64,000 nucleotides of DNA from Cavia porcellus (Eukaryota > Chordata > Mammalia > Rodentia > Caviidae): contig NW_026947485.1 of assembly GCF_034190915.1 (NCBI RefSeq), forward strand, positions 37,275,519-37,339,518, in the 5' to 3' direction. Below the pieces are notes generated by a model that searched no databases, had not been told where the DNA came from, and was given only the letters and a program-made list of their open reading frames with translations. Positions 11,626-23,759 of this stretch are shown here, one piece after another (position 1 is the first letter of the stretch; each line of letters starts with the position of its first letter). The position numbers were made by a program, and so were the translations under genes.

Positions 11626-11922
11626 ACATAAAACTAGTTAGGTTCTTGAAAAAAAAAAAGGAGAAATATACAAATCCACATTCATAGTGAGATAAATTTG
11701 ACACTTAACCTAAAGGCACCATTTTAAGAATAGGAAAAAGAAAAAATGGATTAGAAGTTTTTCAGTGAATTTCACAGAAGATTTGAAAAACGCAATTCAC
11801 ACAGTACTGGATCTTATTAAAATATATGAATATAACATTTAATAAGTAGTATTTTCAACATGAACATTTATCAAAATGCTTAGCCATTAAGCAAATTTCA
11901 ACAGAAGTTTAAAATCATTCTG

Positions 11923-12010
11923 GAGGCTGGGGATTTAGCTCAGTGGCATAAGTGCCTGCCTTGCAAGCGTGTGTTCGCAAGTTTGATCCCCCGTACAGAT
12001 TTAAAAAAAA
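11923..12010 (+). mobile_element. ID-type SINE
   Basis: Head GGCTGGGGATTTAGCTCAG. The 12 bp target-site duplication AAAATCATTCTG lies at 11911-11922 and 12011-12022. Confidence 0.93.
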
Positions 12011-12107
12011 AAAATCATTCTGTATGCTCTGTGACCATAACAAAATTAAGGTATCAGTACCCAAAAGATAACTAGATCTTCAATTTTCAAAAATTAAGCA
12101 ACATATT

Positions 12108-12252
12108 TGGGCACAGTGTTACACGCCTACAGTTACAACTACTCACGAAGTTGAGGCAGAAGGATCCCTTGAGTCCAAGAATTGGAGAGCAGCATGGGCA
12201 ATACAGAAAGAGGGTAACTCAAAAATAAATAAATGAATAAATAAATAAATAC
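12108..12252 (+). mobile_element. B1-like SINE with (TAAA)n tail
   Basis: 7SL-derived signature (GGGCACAGTGTTACACGCCT, then AAGTTGAGGCAGAAGGATC) ending in an AAATAAATAAAT microsatellite. Confidence 0.7.
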
Positions 12253-12356
12253 TAAAAAAGAATAAACCAAATGAAATTTGGGAAATAATTTTACCTGAAT
12301 AATAATGAACATATATCAAAGCTAGAGGAAAGAGCTAAAGATCACTAATATTAAAA

Positions 12357-12435
12357 AAAGGGCTGAGGGTGTAGCTCAGTGAAGTTCTGCCTAGAATGCA
12401 TAAGGTCCCGAGTATAATTCTCAGCATAGGAAATC
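12357..12435 (+). mobile_element. ID-type SINE, old
   Basis: GGGCTGAGGGTGTAGCTCAG head with a deletion in the middle and a degenerate tail. Confidence 0.65.
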
Positions 12436-12439
12436 CTAC

Positions 12440-13385
12440 AGTCTTAAACACACATTGGAATTAAAAACCGTCTAAGTTTCCAATTTTATAATTACCTGCT
12501 AACTCAAAATATTTCACGTTAGGGTACATTATTCTACTTTGGTGCCGCTCTACATTTTTTAAAGGATAGACATAGTAAACTACGGAATGTTAAGTGAAGT
12601 CAAGACATGCAAGATCAAATATCACATGGTTTCTCTTACATGAGAAACAGCACACATACACACAAAAAGAGCAAAATAGAAAAGATAAATAGAAAATAAA
12701 GAAGTTAAAATATTCCCCCAAATTACACATGGTTTTTTAAAATTTCAATATATATGCTAATTTGTTTCATTTATACTAATAGTTTATCTTAGCTTTTTGA
12801 AAAGACAGACTGTATTATTATGTGTCTTTTTGAAAATCTTTTTGGTTTAATTCTGCTACTGAGTAACATAATGATATACAATGTAGTAATTACTGCTATT
12901 CTCTTATAATTTGGTTATGAAAATTTATTTTTATAGAAAGAAAAAAAACTTAAAAACTGTTTAAGAGAAATACTTTTCCACAATTATATTAAAAGTTCTT
13001 TCTTTAAACAACAAAGTCCTCCATAATAATAATTTTTATACTGCTGGACTTCTCAGACAGGCATCTGATACAGAGATATAATCAACAACAATCTTATGAA
13101 CTAGCCACTCATAGAATATACCTTGGGAGGCCATGTGGTAGAGAATATATCTATGTCAAGTATCCTAAGATTCAAGTTACAGAAACCTAGCAATTTTCTT
13201 TTCTAAAGTCTCTTATTGTGGATTTTTAACTGATATTATAAACAATAACCAGGCTCTCTAAATTCTCAACTGCTTATTCTTTGAAACACCTTATTGATAT
13301 TGAAATATCCATACAACAGCTGTATCTCTAAAATTAAAATCTAAAATTCCTATTTCCAAAGATTGAATCTAGAACATTTGCATTG
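12440..13385. other. Unassigned intronic sequence
   Basis: AT-rich, with no recognisable repeat or exon. Confidence 0.6.
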
Positions 13386-13395
13386 AGCTGTATCT

Positions 13396-13640
13396 TCAGT
13401 TCTGTTTTTTGTTTTGTTTTGTTTTTGTTTTTTGAGACAGAGTTTCACATGAGGCCAGGGATTTATCTTAGCAGCACAAGTGCCTGCCTGGCAAGTTCGA
13501 GGTCATGAATTTGATCCCTGGTACCAGAAAAAGAGAGAGAGGATTTCACGAAGTTGCTAACTTGCCCAGACTGTGATTGATCTTGCCTCAGCCTCCCACC
13601 TAGGTGGGATTACAGGTGTGTGCCACTATACCCACCTACC
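13396..13640 (-). mobile_element. B1-like SINE split by a younger SINE
   Basis: The left part ends in TTTTTTGAGACAGAGTTTCA. The right part resumes with CACGAAGTTGCTAACTTGCC and ends in GGGATTACAGGTGTGTGCCA. Together they form one minus-strand 7SL-derived unit interrupted at 13451-13541. Confidence 0.8.
13451..13541 (+). mobile_element. ID-type SINE inserted in a B1-like SINE
   Basis: GAGGCCAGGGATTTATCTTA head and a GGTACCAGAAAAAGAG tail. Short TTTCAC sequence is repeated at both borders. Confidence 0.85.
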
Positions 13641-14560
13641 AACGATGATTTCTTAATGACTGAAATACAACAAAGTCACCTGACATTTGACAATTACCTA
13701 ACAATCACAAAGTCACAAGCTCAGTGTACCTCGTCTACGTATAAAACTTTATAAAATCCCTGTATCAGATTCAAGTCATTTATCAAAAACTTAACTATAG
13801 TTACCTAAAACTAAATGCTAGTAAGTCATTTGTCCATCTGCCAAAAAATTTATAAAACCTTCCAGCATTTGATCAATGAAGAATATTTCTATGTTAATAG
13901 AAAACTGATGATGCTCAGAACAGAATCATAATTTGTTAATTCATAAACAGCTATTTCCAAGAGTCAGCTCTCCTCTGAAACTCTGCTCAATTCACCTCAT
14001 GATACTTCTCTTCCATCATGGTTATCATTATTTTTCTATAGTTCTAGGTTTCTCAGACTGAAAGCAACAGAACTTTCAGTAGCCAATAAACTTCCAAGGT
14101 AGGCCAGGGTCTAATCTCAATTTACAGAGAAAGAATGGAGGAAAAGGGAATGAGTCTCAAGGCTCCAGGGAACTGGATGCCTCCTACTAGTGATTCACGT
14201 TTTATAAGTTGAATGAGCCTATGCAATTATTGTACCAAGTCCTCAAACCCACACACACAACAGTCATCATCTAAAGATCAAATATTTAATAACTCTCATA
14301 AATGTTCTAATTTTCAGATGTATGTGATTAATAAAATTAAAATTATTTAAGGCTAAAACAAAGAAAAAGAAGTATCCAGAAATAATTTCACTTTGGAATA
14401 ACACGCACACTCTAGACATCTTTAAGAAATCATCTCTGATCAAAACCCCATTCCTAATACTAAATTATTAAGAATAATGCCAAAATCACTCAGGCTGCCC
14501 AGGGCTCTATTTATAAAGACCAAAAGGAAAGTAAACTGATGCCTTTAATCTGGCAATTCA
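13640..14560. other. Unassigned intronic sequence
   Basis: No recognisable repeat, exon or motif cluster. Confidence 0.6.
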
Positions 14561-14780
14561 ACATCTAGGAACCTATAACCAATGAACTGCAATTTTATTT
14601 CTGTAAGATGAACTATTTAATATTCATAATTGTTAAAGGAGGGGAAAAAGTAAAACCAGAAAGTCTAAATGTCTAATAATCTCAGAAAAAAATTAAATAG
14701 GATGTAAAATCATTAAAGGGAATACAATATATCCATACAAATGAAAATACAATAGAATAATAACATAAGGTACTATGTAT
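14560..14780 (+). mobile_element. L1 3' fragment, old
   Basis: It resembles the decayed 3' end of L1 ORF2 (CAATTCAACATCTAGGAACC through AAAGGGAATACAATATATCC). Weak similarity. Confidence 0.4.
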
Positions 14781-14784
14781 TATA

Positions 14785-15014
14785 CCAGTTGAGTACTCCT
14801 TACTCAAAATGGTTGGACAGAAATCTTTTGAATTTCAGTTTTTCACCTTGGAATATTTTCACAGACTTTATATTTACCTGTAGAGAATCTCAAATCAAAA
14901 TCTGAAATGCCTCAAAATCCAAAATGCTCTGAAACCTGAAACTTAGATGCTTACAAAGTTTCATATCTCAGAATAAGTTCAGATTTAATGTTTTTGGATT
15001 AAGGTTCTTCAGCC
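14785..15014. mobile_element. Tigger-like (pogo/TcMar) DNA transposon fossil
   Basis: CCAGTTGAGTACTCCTTACT at one end and an inverted, AAATCCAAAATGCTC-containing half toward the other resemble non-autonomous Tigger-class elements. TA dinucleotides flank both ends (14783-14784 and 15015-15016), the mariner-type target site. Confidence 0.7.
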
Positions 15015-15270
15015 TATAAGTTAAGGAAAAAACAAGAAAATATTAAATTGGAAAAGTCTTGGACATAAAAGATCTGGAATGATATACATACATGTAAAGG
15101 GTACAGGTTAGTTATATTTGGGTGGAGGAATTAAGGGTAAAGTATGCATTTGTTTCTGTGGGTTTGTGCTTCACAAATGATCTATAATAAACTTAACGGT
15201 TTTTTTCTTACAATTCACAAAATATTTTTAATTGTGAAATTTAAATTAGTTGCTAAAGAACTGAATTAAC

Positions 15271-15390
15271 TCTATTAATCCAGTTCAATCCCCGGTACCA
15301 ATAAAAAGACCAAAAAAAAAAAAAATCTATTAATCCAGTTCAATCCCCGGTACCAATAAAAAGACCAAAAAAAAAAAAAATCTATTAATC
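15271..15390 (+). repeat. 55 bp tandem duplication of a 5'-truncated SINE tail
   Basis: TCTATTAATC occurs at 15271, 15326 and 15381, exactly 55 bases apart. Between the copies is the last part of an ID-type SINE (CAGTTCAATCCCCGG onward, with an AAAAAGACC tail and poly(A)). The flanking TCTATTAATC is probably the original target-site duplication. The two complete units differ only in poly(A) length. Confidence 0.92.
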
Positions 15391-15657
15391 CTAGGTGTCA
15401 AATTTTACTGTCATTTGATAATATGTAAAAAAGAATGTCATTCTATATTGGTAAAATTACCTAATATGTAAAAAACACTTTTAAAAATTTCTCCTAGCCT
15501 TAATATTAATACCTTAAAATCTTAAACATTAAAATAAAATATACCTAAATAGCATTCTTTTTCTCACTGTTCTAGTTTTGGAGTGCTTCTTATCTGTATT
15601 CCCAGTTAGGTACATAACACAGTCATAAGAAAGCAGCTTTTGCACAAGTCAGAAAAG

Positions 15658-15678
15658 TTAAAAAAAAAAAAAAAAAAA
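15658..15678 (+). repeat. Poly(A) tract
   Basis: About 20 A without an attached SINE body. Confidence 0.7.
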
Positions 15679-15719
15679 AGCCATAAGGCTCAAGATGAGA
15701 AGCCTATTTCCTACGCTTT

Positions 15720-15890
15720 CAACTCTCAGAACTGAGCAAGTTAATTTATTTCTCTGACATTGTTTCTCTAGCTGTAACATATGACAATATTTCTCAAAGG
15801 TTTTATTAACACTAAGTCTCAGAACACTTGCTAAATGCTTTGTAAAGTATCTGAAAAATAGAAGGGACTCAACAAATAATGGTTGCTATT
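15720..15890 (+). mobile_element. MIR-like ancient SINE
   Basis: Follows the MIR core-to-3' order: GAGCAAGTTAATTTATTTCT, a TTTCTCTAGCTGTAA piece, and CTCAACAAATAATGGTTGC at the end. Confidence 0.55.
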
Positions 15891-15959
15891 TAAGCCAGAA
15901 AGCAAGTTATTAAATAATAGAACTTGCCAAGCCTCCTGAAAACTAATATATGACCCTAC

Positions 15960-16125
15960 ACAACCTACAAGTATAGACCTCAGTTCCCTCATCTGCAGAA
16001 CAGATATCATATTTAATAATCTTGCAGGTTAGTGCTAAAGATTAAATAAAATTACAAACACAAAAGCATCCTGTGTATAGTAAGTGCTCAATAAACTGTA
16101 GCTAGCATCATTATTTAGCTACAAT
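15960..16125 (+). mobile_element. MIR-like ancient SINE
   Basis: Contains CCTCAGTTCCCTCATCTGCA and TAGTAAGTGCTCAATAAACT, the MIR 3' half. Confidence 0.65.
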
Positions 16126-16227
16126 ATAAACAACTGAGGATAGGAATCAGTAATTTACCAAAATTTTTTACATATAGTGTATGTGATTCTATAAATTACC
16201 ATTTAAATAAATGTTTTGCCTTTTCTT

Positions 16228-16415
16228 GTTTGTTTTGTTGGTCTGTGATATTAGAAATCAAAATCAGGAATACTCTTACCACTGAGCTACATTCCTAACC
16301 CTTTTTCTTTTTTGGGACAGGCCCTCACTAAATTTCACCAGTTAGGCTCAAACTTGTGCTCTTCCTGTTTCAGCCTTCTGAGTAGCTGGAATTACAGGAA
16401 TTAGCCACTTTACCT
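16228..16415 (-). mobile_element. B1+ID dimeric SINE, old
   Basis: Reverse ID unit (TTACCACTGAGCTACATTCC) followed by a reverse B1-like unit (TTTTTTGGGACAGGCCCTCA to GGAATTACAGGAATTAGCC). Confidence 0.7.
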
Positions 16416-16759
16416 GGTAAATGTATTTCTCTTAATGCCCAAATGAAGTATAAATTTCTGAAAAAAGTAAAATACATGCAAACTCTTTTAAGCACCTTGA
16501 AAAATAAAAGGGTATTTGTTACTTTTCAAAGTGAAAATGCATCATCTTTTCATCTGTTTTGATATTTTTAAGGTCTAAATAAGTCTAAAAGAATCAAAAG
16601 AGAAAATGTTTTTTTCTGCCTTTGGAATAAAGAAAAGCCTAAGTCCTTGGAGAACAGAAATGAGATTTCTTTTAATGATTTCACAACATGTCTTTATGCA
16701 ATCAAAATGTAAGTGTCTTTAATTCAAAAACTCATTCAAATCTTTGATGTCTTGTATTA

Positions 16760-16935
16760 CACCTTGGTGAGAAGCAGTATACAGTGTTCTGTAGTTACAA
16801 TCAAAGACTATGGAACCACACTGTCTGGGTTCAGACCTACCTACTTAAACGACCTTTGGCAAGTTTTCACCTCTTCATGCCTGTTTTCTCAACTGGAAAA
16901 AGAAGACTGACTCTCACAGGATTGTTGTAAGAATA
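16760..16935 (+). mobile_element. MIR-like ancient SINE
   Basis: GGAACCACACTGTCTGGGTT, CCTTTGGCAAGTTTTCACCT and AGGATTGTTGTAAGAATAAA follow the MIR consensus in order. Confidence 0.7.
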
Positions 16936-17850
16936 AATTCATTAAAACAAATTGTTCGTGATACAACACAGTTTATAGAAGATAAACAGTAAATATACAC
17001 CATTTTTTCCATTTTTTAAAAATCCATTTTATTTCAAGGATTAAAAAAAAAGAAAAAGAAAACTACAACAAAAAATTTTTTCACTGTTTTACTATAGTCA
17101 CCTGAAACTATGCAGATTTGCCAATATGTATCTCCTGCTTTGTGGACAATTTCAAGTCTTACCTAAGTAAGACTTATTTTGGGATACTCCTTAATATGAA
17201 AAGAAGTGTAAGAACTTCCCTGGCAGTAAAAATACAGCAATTACTCTTACAGATGATTTGAGGGTGAAAGAAATGGACTTCCTTTCTTATACTTCCTGTC
17301 ATAAATTATGTCTTATTTACTAACAGAAGTTCAGAATCAAGAGTTTTATGATTTAGTCATGGCAAATACCAACCCAGCAATCACTAAATTCCCAATTAAT
17401 CTCCATAATTCAACTATATTCCTTATAAGAAAAAAGTTCATCACTCTTCAATTAAAATAGTATAGTGTTAAAGTACAAATTGTAGACATACAATAGAATA
17501 TCATTAGGATTAAACATAATACAGAAAGTCAAAATGTTTGAAAGTTATATATGTATTAAATACTATTTTATCAATGTACTCGAGAAGACTGTAGCAATGA
17601 ACTGTTTCAATTTCAAACAATTGCCTTCTAATTCCAAAACTAGTTTCTGTCTACTTCAGGGGCCAGGATAACAAGAAACAAGTCAAATTAAAGTTGCCAT
17701 TCTACTAAATCAGTGGCCACTTGTACTTCCTTGAAACACCTATACAACAGACAACTTAGATGGGACCTGTGATACCCATGTCTCACTCCTGCACCGGAAG
17801 TTTAAAGGTATGACATCCTACAACTAGACTAACTCAAGATAAGAAAACAA
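16935..17850. other. Unassigned intronic sequence
   Basis: Nothing recognised. Base composition matches the rest of the intron. Confidence 0.6.
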
Positions 17851-17855
17851 TGTTT

Positions 17856-17944
17856 GGGCCAGGGATTTAGCTCAGTGGTGTAAGCACCTGCCTGGCAAGC
17901 GTGAGGTTGTGAATTCGAGCCCCAGTACCAAAAAAAAAAGAGAG
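17856..17944 (+). mobile_element. ID-type SINE
   Basis: GGGCCAGGGATTTAGCTCAG head and a GTACC tail with an A-rich run. AATGTTT is repeated at both sides. Confidence 0.88.
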
Positions 17945-17949
17945 AAAAA

Positions 17950-18960
17950 AATGTTTATTAGATCAAACACGGTGGCACCACCCCAATTTCCAAATGACTG
18001 TGATCCTAATCTTCTAATCTGGGTACAGAAAATGCTGAACATCTTCAAATTAAAAAGACATTAACCTAGAAAGTCAAAGGTTATATATCTAAGGACCACA
18101 CTTCAACTTCACCAGAGGCTTAAAGATTACCTGGCTCAGCCTCAAATTAAAAGATGGATTCTAGCATCCAGCATGAAAATGGTCTCACAGTGGCTATCAG
18201 TAAGCAACATAGGCCAGATCAGACCACAGGTCACTTGGCACCTTTCACTGAGCCAGATGTTTCTCAAAGCCAAACAGCCAACCCTTGACCTGGTGGTGAA
18301 CAGGATAGGCTGGTAGTCCAGAGTTACACATTCTTTCACTTACAGCTCCATTTTTAAAAATTCTTCACTGATCTGACTAGAGAAATAAAATTGTAGAAGA
18401 CGTGAAGAGTTTTTAACATATAAGTGGAAAAGCCAGTATGCTTCATAGATCTAGGCATACTTGTTTGTTACATTCACCTCAAAACACCCAGATTTGCTTG
18501 TTTTGTTCTGAATACCATCTACGACTGTGTGAAATGATGGTCCATAAGACAATTTTCTTCACGATTTGCACAAATCTTAAACCTTTAGTAAGCCACTTAA
18601 TTCGTTTGCATGTAAAATTTAAACATTTGCTTCTATCAAAGATATGCTAAATAAAATCTGCTATAGAAAAGAAGGAATTTGCTATAGAAACACAAACGAT
18701 AATAAAGCAAAAGTTTTAACATCTAAATCAAGGATCCAAACCAAACCGACGTTAGAAGTCAAATTCATTGTAAAATCAGGCTTCAGTATTTCTGTTTGCA
18801 TTTCTCCTTTGGGAAACTGCTCTAAGTCTTTACAAATGTACTTTTTCATTTGTCCTAATAGAATGGCATTCTTCCGTAATATTCCTTCTTCTGTAATATC
18901 CTAATCTTTTTTTTAAGTACTTCCAACTAGAAAAAAAGATACTCGAGCTTCAAGTCTTAC
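17950..18960. other. Single-copy-looking intron sequence next to the CpG island
   Basis: No repeat recognised in about 1 kb. Proximity to the promoter makes intronic regulatory elements possible, but no specific motif stands out. Confidence 0.5.
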
Positions 18961-19515
18961 AACTTCACCCTCCTCGCGGGGGTTGCAGACGGATCCACAA
19001 CTTACTAGCCTCGTTGACTTTACACCACTTCTCTAAAGCTGATCATTTTTAAGGACCCGTTACTCTAGAACACCTTGGTTTTGCAGTTAGTACGGGCTAC
19101 GACTCTTCCAGAGGTCCCTTTTCGAAGCCAGCCTCCCGGACGCCCCTAGGCGTCTCGGGCACTTAGCCCGCGGGCCGGACCCCCAAAGCTCCGACCCTCA
19201 CCCCCCAACGCAGCCCGGCCCCCTAGCTCGCCTCCCAAACCCGGAGCGCAGCAACTGCCAGCTCCCGCGTCTCCCGAGCCCGCCCCGAACCGCCCCGCAC
19301 CTCGCTGCTTCCCGGAGCCCCCCGCGGGGACCCTGGCGCCTTCCGGAGCAGGGGCGGGCGGTGCTCTCCGCCGCTGGACCGCGACTCCAGAGGCCGCGCG
19401 TCCCCCTCACAGGCCCCACCTGGGCCTCTCGCCTCAGCGACCCTCCGCGGCATCCCTTGCCCAGCTGTGCCGCCTCCGAAGAGCTGGGCAACGCGAGTCT
19501 AGGCCCCGACACTTA

Positions 19516-19680
<165 letters not shown>

Positions 19681-19881
19681 TTATTCTTAAAGGGACTGCA
19701 TCGCGCGTCGCGGCCTCGGCAGCGCAGAAGCGAGCGCTTGAGTCTGCAGTCTCATTTTAGGGTTTCCCACGCTGCCTAGGCCTTGATGTCTAACTGAAGC
19801 TGGTCTGGGATGTGGTCACCTGCAGGGCTCTTCTGTGATGTCTGAAAAGAAGAAACTCAAAGACTTTCCTGATAGCAGAGG

Positions 19882-21060
19882 TAAAGACAAAGACGACTAG
19901 TATGAAAAGAAACAAATCGTAGTTATGGACCAGAAAGAAAAAATGAAAAGAGCAACTTGGAAATGAGATGCTTTTACAACTTTGAAAAGCATGGCCCTAG
20001 CCAGTTTATAAATCTAAGGAATTAGACAATTAGAGTGCGATTGCATATCCTTTAGTTTCTGGTGGTGTCCTGCGAGAAAAAAAAGTCTTTGTTACCCGTT
20101 CAGGGTCAGATGGAGACAGGAAAAGGAAATGCTACTGTATCCTTTCTGTTTCCAGCCTGTGAAATATTTCTTCATCATAAAAATTTCTTGTGAGCCTTTC
20201 CTGATAATCTTGGGGTACTGGTTTGCCAAAAAATTCCTTGGGAAGCTGTGTGTCACTTTCCCAGTTGGAGCTGCCCACTACTAACTGTGACAAGAATGAA
20301 TCCCAAAATTCAGAGAAAGAGATCTCTTGGGCGCTGGGGCTCCAACCACCATAAGGGCACCATCCACCATAAGGGCATCATCCGAGCTCCTTATTAAACA
20401 AAATAGAGCAAACAAACAAAAACAGTTGGTTTAAATATCTGGCAACTTTAAATGTTCCCATTAAATACTTCTTTATCAGGATCATACATATTTATTTCGT
20501 GGCTAAGCAACTGCAATTACCAAAGTATTTGTCACTCATTGTCGAAGAGGTTAAGCTCCTGAAACCGAGGATGGATCATCATTTTCAGCTGATGGATGGA
20601 AAAACTCAAGCAAAGAACTTCTCGGTTAATAACTAGGTGAATCAATAATCATATTCTCCATTATGATCATAATCTGCCCCCAGACTCACTCCAGCCCAAA
20701 TTTAGTTCTGGCCTCCATCAGTATATCAGATCAAGAACATCAGATAGAAAGACCATAGTGTGTAAACATTTAAAATTACCTGTGCTGCATGTATTGTGCC
20801 ATGTTGGAAAAGTCTTTAATCCTTGAAGGAATCTGATAGTCCCAGTGACCTAACTAAGGAACGCCTAGGTCTGTGGGAAAGGGAAGAGGTGAATCCCAGA
20901 GATAATCCATGGTTACCTTTGGGAAAAAAATAATTTAAAGAGGAAAAATTAAGATAGAAACTCACTCTAGTTAGTATGGGGGCTCAACATTTGATAATGC
21001 CACCTCTTACCTTAATAAGTTCCTTTTTTTTTTTTCCAAGACATAGAGTTACATTTCCTG
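19882..21060. other. Sequence following the inferred LINC-PINT leader
   Basis: No repeat family is clear. It contains a run of short direct repeats (CACCATAAGGGCAC and CACCATAAGGGCAT at about 20348-20380) and otherwise ordinary AT-rich DNA. Confidence 0.5.
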
Positions 21061-21069
21061 AGCAACTAT

Positions 21070-21290
21070 TTAAGGATCACTGTGGTGCACACCCCGTTAT
21101 TCTAGTTATACAAGAGGCTGAGGTGGGAGGATCTCCGATTCAAGGACAACCTGGGCAATTTAGACCTTGTCTCAGAATAAAACTGCAGAAGGATTGGGGT
21201 CTAGGGAGTGTAACTCAGTGGAAGAGCACTTGTCTAATATGTGCTAAGCTGTGGGTTTAATTCCCAACACCTCAGGGAGGAAAAAACATT
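21070..21290 (+). mobile_element. B1+ID dimeric SINE
   Basis: CACTGTGGTGCACACCCCGT, GAGGCTGAGGTGGGAGGATC, then GTCTAGGGAGTGTAACTCAG and a TTTAATTCCCAACACC end. Confidence 0.8.
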
Positions 21291-21408
21291 AAAAGTAATA
21301 TATAATTTTTTCCTAAACTTGAAACTTTACAATGATTTTGTATTTTCTTCTGAACTGCTGAAGTGCTTAACAGATGCCCTTCATTACCTAGTGTATCTCT
21401 CCAGCTCA

Positions 21409-21448
21409 CTTTCTCTCTCTCTCTTTCTTCTCCTCCTCCTCCTCCTCA
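21409..21448 (+). repeat. CT-rich microsatellite
   Basis: (TC)n passing into (CTC)n. Confidence 0.8.
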
Positions 21449-21734
21449 GCACTTTACTCCAGTAACCCTAAATAGCAATGGGAGTGTTGCTTTTATGTCT
21501 TTTGTTCTCTCTCTCCAGTCTTAGTCTAAATCACAGTCCTGGAATATTTTTCCCATACTAACCTTGGCTAACTCTTACTTATTCTTCAGGTTATCTTTTT
21601 TTGGGGGGAAATATTTCCTTATCACTTATTTTGAGGTTAGATAGTATTTTCTTCATTTTCCTTTAGCACTCTGTGTTTCCCCTACTTAGCTTAACAAGCA
21701 TCATATTATGTTTTCATTTCTTCTTTATGTCTTT

Positions 21735-21845
21735 CTTCCTAAAAGATAACTCCCATAAAGATGAGTTGTGCATATGCGCTTCACAATTGTATTTGTTATA
21801 GTCTATAATACATGCTCAATAAATATTTATTGAAGAATGAATGAA
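21735..21845 (+). mobile_element. L2-like 3' end
   Basis: TAACTCCCATAAAGATGAGT to CATGCTCAATAAATATTTAT and GAATGAATGAATGG, the usual L2 terminus. Confidence 0.6.
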
Positions 21846-22026
21846 TGGTGTGAAAAGAGGACTTGAACTAGAGACTTATGTGTTGCAAGAGACAAAATGC
21901 CAAAACTTCGCAGACTGCAACTATGTATACCTCAGGTTAGACTGCCAGAGGGAATGTAAGACCAAGAATAGCATGGCTTTCCTATAGCACAAATTTCACA
22001 ACTACAAAATAATTTAAAGTATTCCT

Positions 22027-22205
22027 AGCTAGGCATAATAAATAGTACTCCCCTGTAATCCAGAAGGTCAAGGCAGAAGGATCACAAATTGGATCCCAAC
22101 CTTGACCATTTAGCAATTTAAGGAGACACTGTCTCAAAATAAAAAAGAAAAAAGGCTGAGGCTGTATCTTAGTGTGAAGATTCTGAATTCAATCAGTATT
22201 GCTAC
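22027..22205 (+). mobile_element. B1+ID dimeric SINE, old
   Basis: CCCTGTAATCCAGAAGGTCA, then CACTGTCTCAAAAT, an A-rich linker and GGCTGAGGCTGTATCTTAGT. Confidence 0.7.
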
Positions 22206-22340
22206 TAATACAGATAAAACATTCCTATGTTAACATAAATGCAGGCAAATGTATTATATGATATTGAGCCCCAAATCTGTATAAATATTAAGATAAAATT
22301 CAAATCAATTTCAGTATCTGTAGGAGGCTGCTTGAGCTGC

Positions 22341-22420
22341 ACTAGTGGTGAACCTATGGCACATGTGTCACACTGGGCTGTTATCCCTGAAAGCTGTTAG
22401 GTTCGCCATCCCCAATGCTA
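22341..22420. mobile_element. hAT-like short DNA transposon (copy 2)
   Basis: CTAGTGGTGAACCTATGGCA at the left and TTAGGTTCGCCATCCCCAAT at the right form imperfect inverted repeats, of the same family as the elements at 10.9, 25.6 and 61.8 kb. Confidence 0.55.
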
Positions 22421-22794
22421 GACTCTCAGATCTGTATGTACAGCTCTAGCTTCCTCTGCCTTGGGGTCTGACTTTAAGTGATGGGGTGTATTGTAAGCAT
22501 ATACAGGGATAGCGTGAAAACTGACAGTAGCCATATAGTCTCTCTGGTGACTTTCCATCTCAGAAATAGAGATACATTGATAGCCTTATGGAAAACATGA
22601 GGATCATCAAGGAATTATCATTATTTTAGAAATCAGCACCAACTATGGTGACGCAACAGCTTCAGCAACCTAGTCGTCTTTATCATTCCCTAGAGGCTTT
22701 TTCACTATGTTTCTCATATTAAATATTTCCCAAAAAGACTGTTTGGAGTTTTGCTGTTTACAGTCTTTTGCCGCAATGAAAATTTTTTTGAAAG

Positions 22795-23160
22795 ACTGCG
22801 CTGACGTGCCAGGCCCTGTCCTAGATGCTGGGAAGACAGGAGTAAACAGATAAGCCTACTTTATTTACATCCTGGTAGGCAATGAATAAGCTAATTAGAT
22901 AATTTTAGTCTGTGCTAAATGCTAAAAAGAAACTAAACCAGGGTAATTTTAGATTGGGTGATTAAAGGAAACTTCTCTAAGAAGGTAATGTTTGAGCTAA
23001 GATCTGTACAATGAAAAAGAGATGGCATGGATTAAGAAACATTCTAGACAGAGACTGGTACTCTGACAGACACAATGATTTATCCAAGGAGAGGTAGCTG
23101 GTCAGTAAAAAAGCCACACTCTGGTTCTAAAGTCCAACTTGTTTAATGACACTCCATTTC
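22795..23160 (+). mobile_element. Ancient LINE (L2-type) fragment
   Basis: GTGCCAGGCCCTGTCCTAGA followed in order by AGTAAACAGATAAGC, AGAAGGTAATGTTTGAGCTA and AGATCTGTACAATG, as in old mammalian LINE copies. Confidence 0.55.
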
Positions 23161-23349
23161 CTCTCGATGAGCCAATATATGGAAGAGATTTAGTAAATTG
23201 AAAATATACTATTTAAATATATGATAGTGGTCCATTGCAGTAATAATAAAGACCAAAACACGGCTGAAGTTACATGCTTTGGGGAATACAGAAATTGGCT
23301 AAGGGCAAAAGTGTGGTTTTCATTGTTAGGACAGGAATTTTAGGTTTTT

Positions 23350-23745
23350 CTGCTTATTAGTTTACATACTGATATAATAAAATAGCTGAGACAAGATAAT
23401 TTATAAACAGCAGAAATTTATTTCTTGTAGTTCCAGAGGCTAACAGTCAACATCTACGTGCAAGCAGGTTCAGTGTCACTGAGGGCCCAGACTTTCTGCT
23501 CCCAGAAATGGTGCCTTGTTGCTACATCTTCCAGAGGAGAAGGGTGCTTCAAAGGAGAGAGGTCCTCACATGGCTAAAGAAATGGAAAGGTAAACAGAAC
23601 CTAGCTAGTTTCCTTCAGAGCTTCTATAAAAATACTAGTGTTGGGAACCCTCAAGAGTCCCCCAAAAGGCCTACCTCTTTATACTGTTGCATTGGGACCA
23701 AGTACCAGCATGTCTTGGACTGAATGCAAATATTCAAACCATATC
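23350..23745 (-). mobile_element. MaLR-type LTR (MST/MLT-like), reverse
   Basis: It begins with the reverse of the MaLR 3' end (CTGAGACAAGATAATTTATA, ATTTATTTCTTGTAGTTCCA) and ends with GCAAATATTCAAACCATATC. A 71-codon open frame inside it is part of the LTR, not a gene. Confidence 0.75.
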
Positions 23746-23759
23746 AAAGAATAAAAAAA

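Noticed and set aside
19198..19512. Arg/Gly-rich minus-strand open frames of 104 and 76 codons next to MKLN1 exon 1
   Set aside because: They lie in intron 1 just after the splice donor and are open because of the CpG-island base composition. The longer one also lacks an ATG at its start (GTG).
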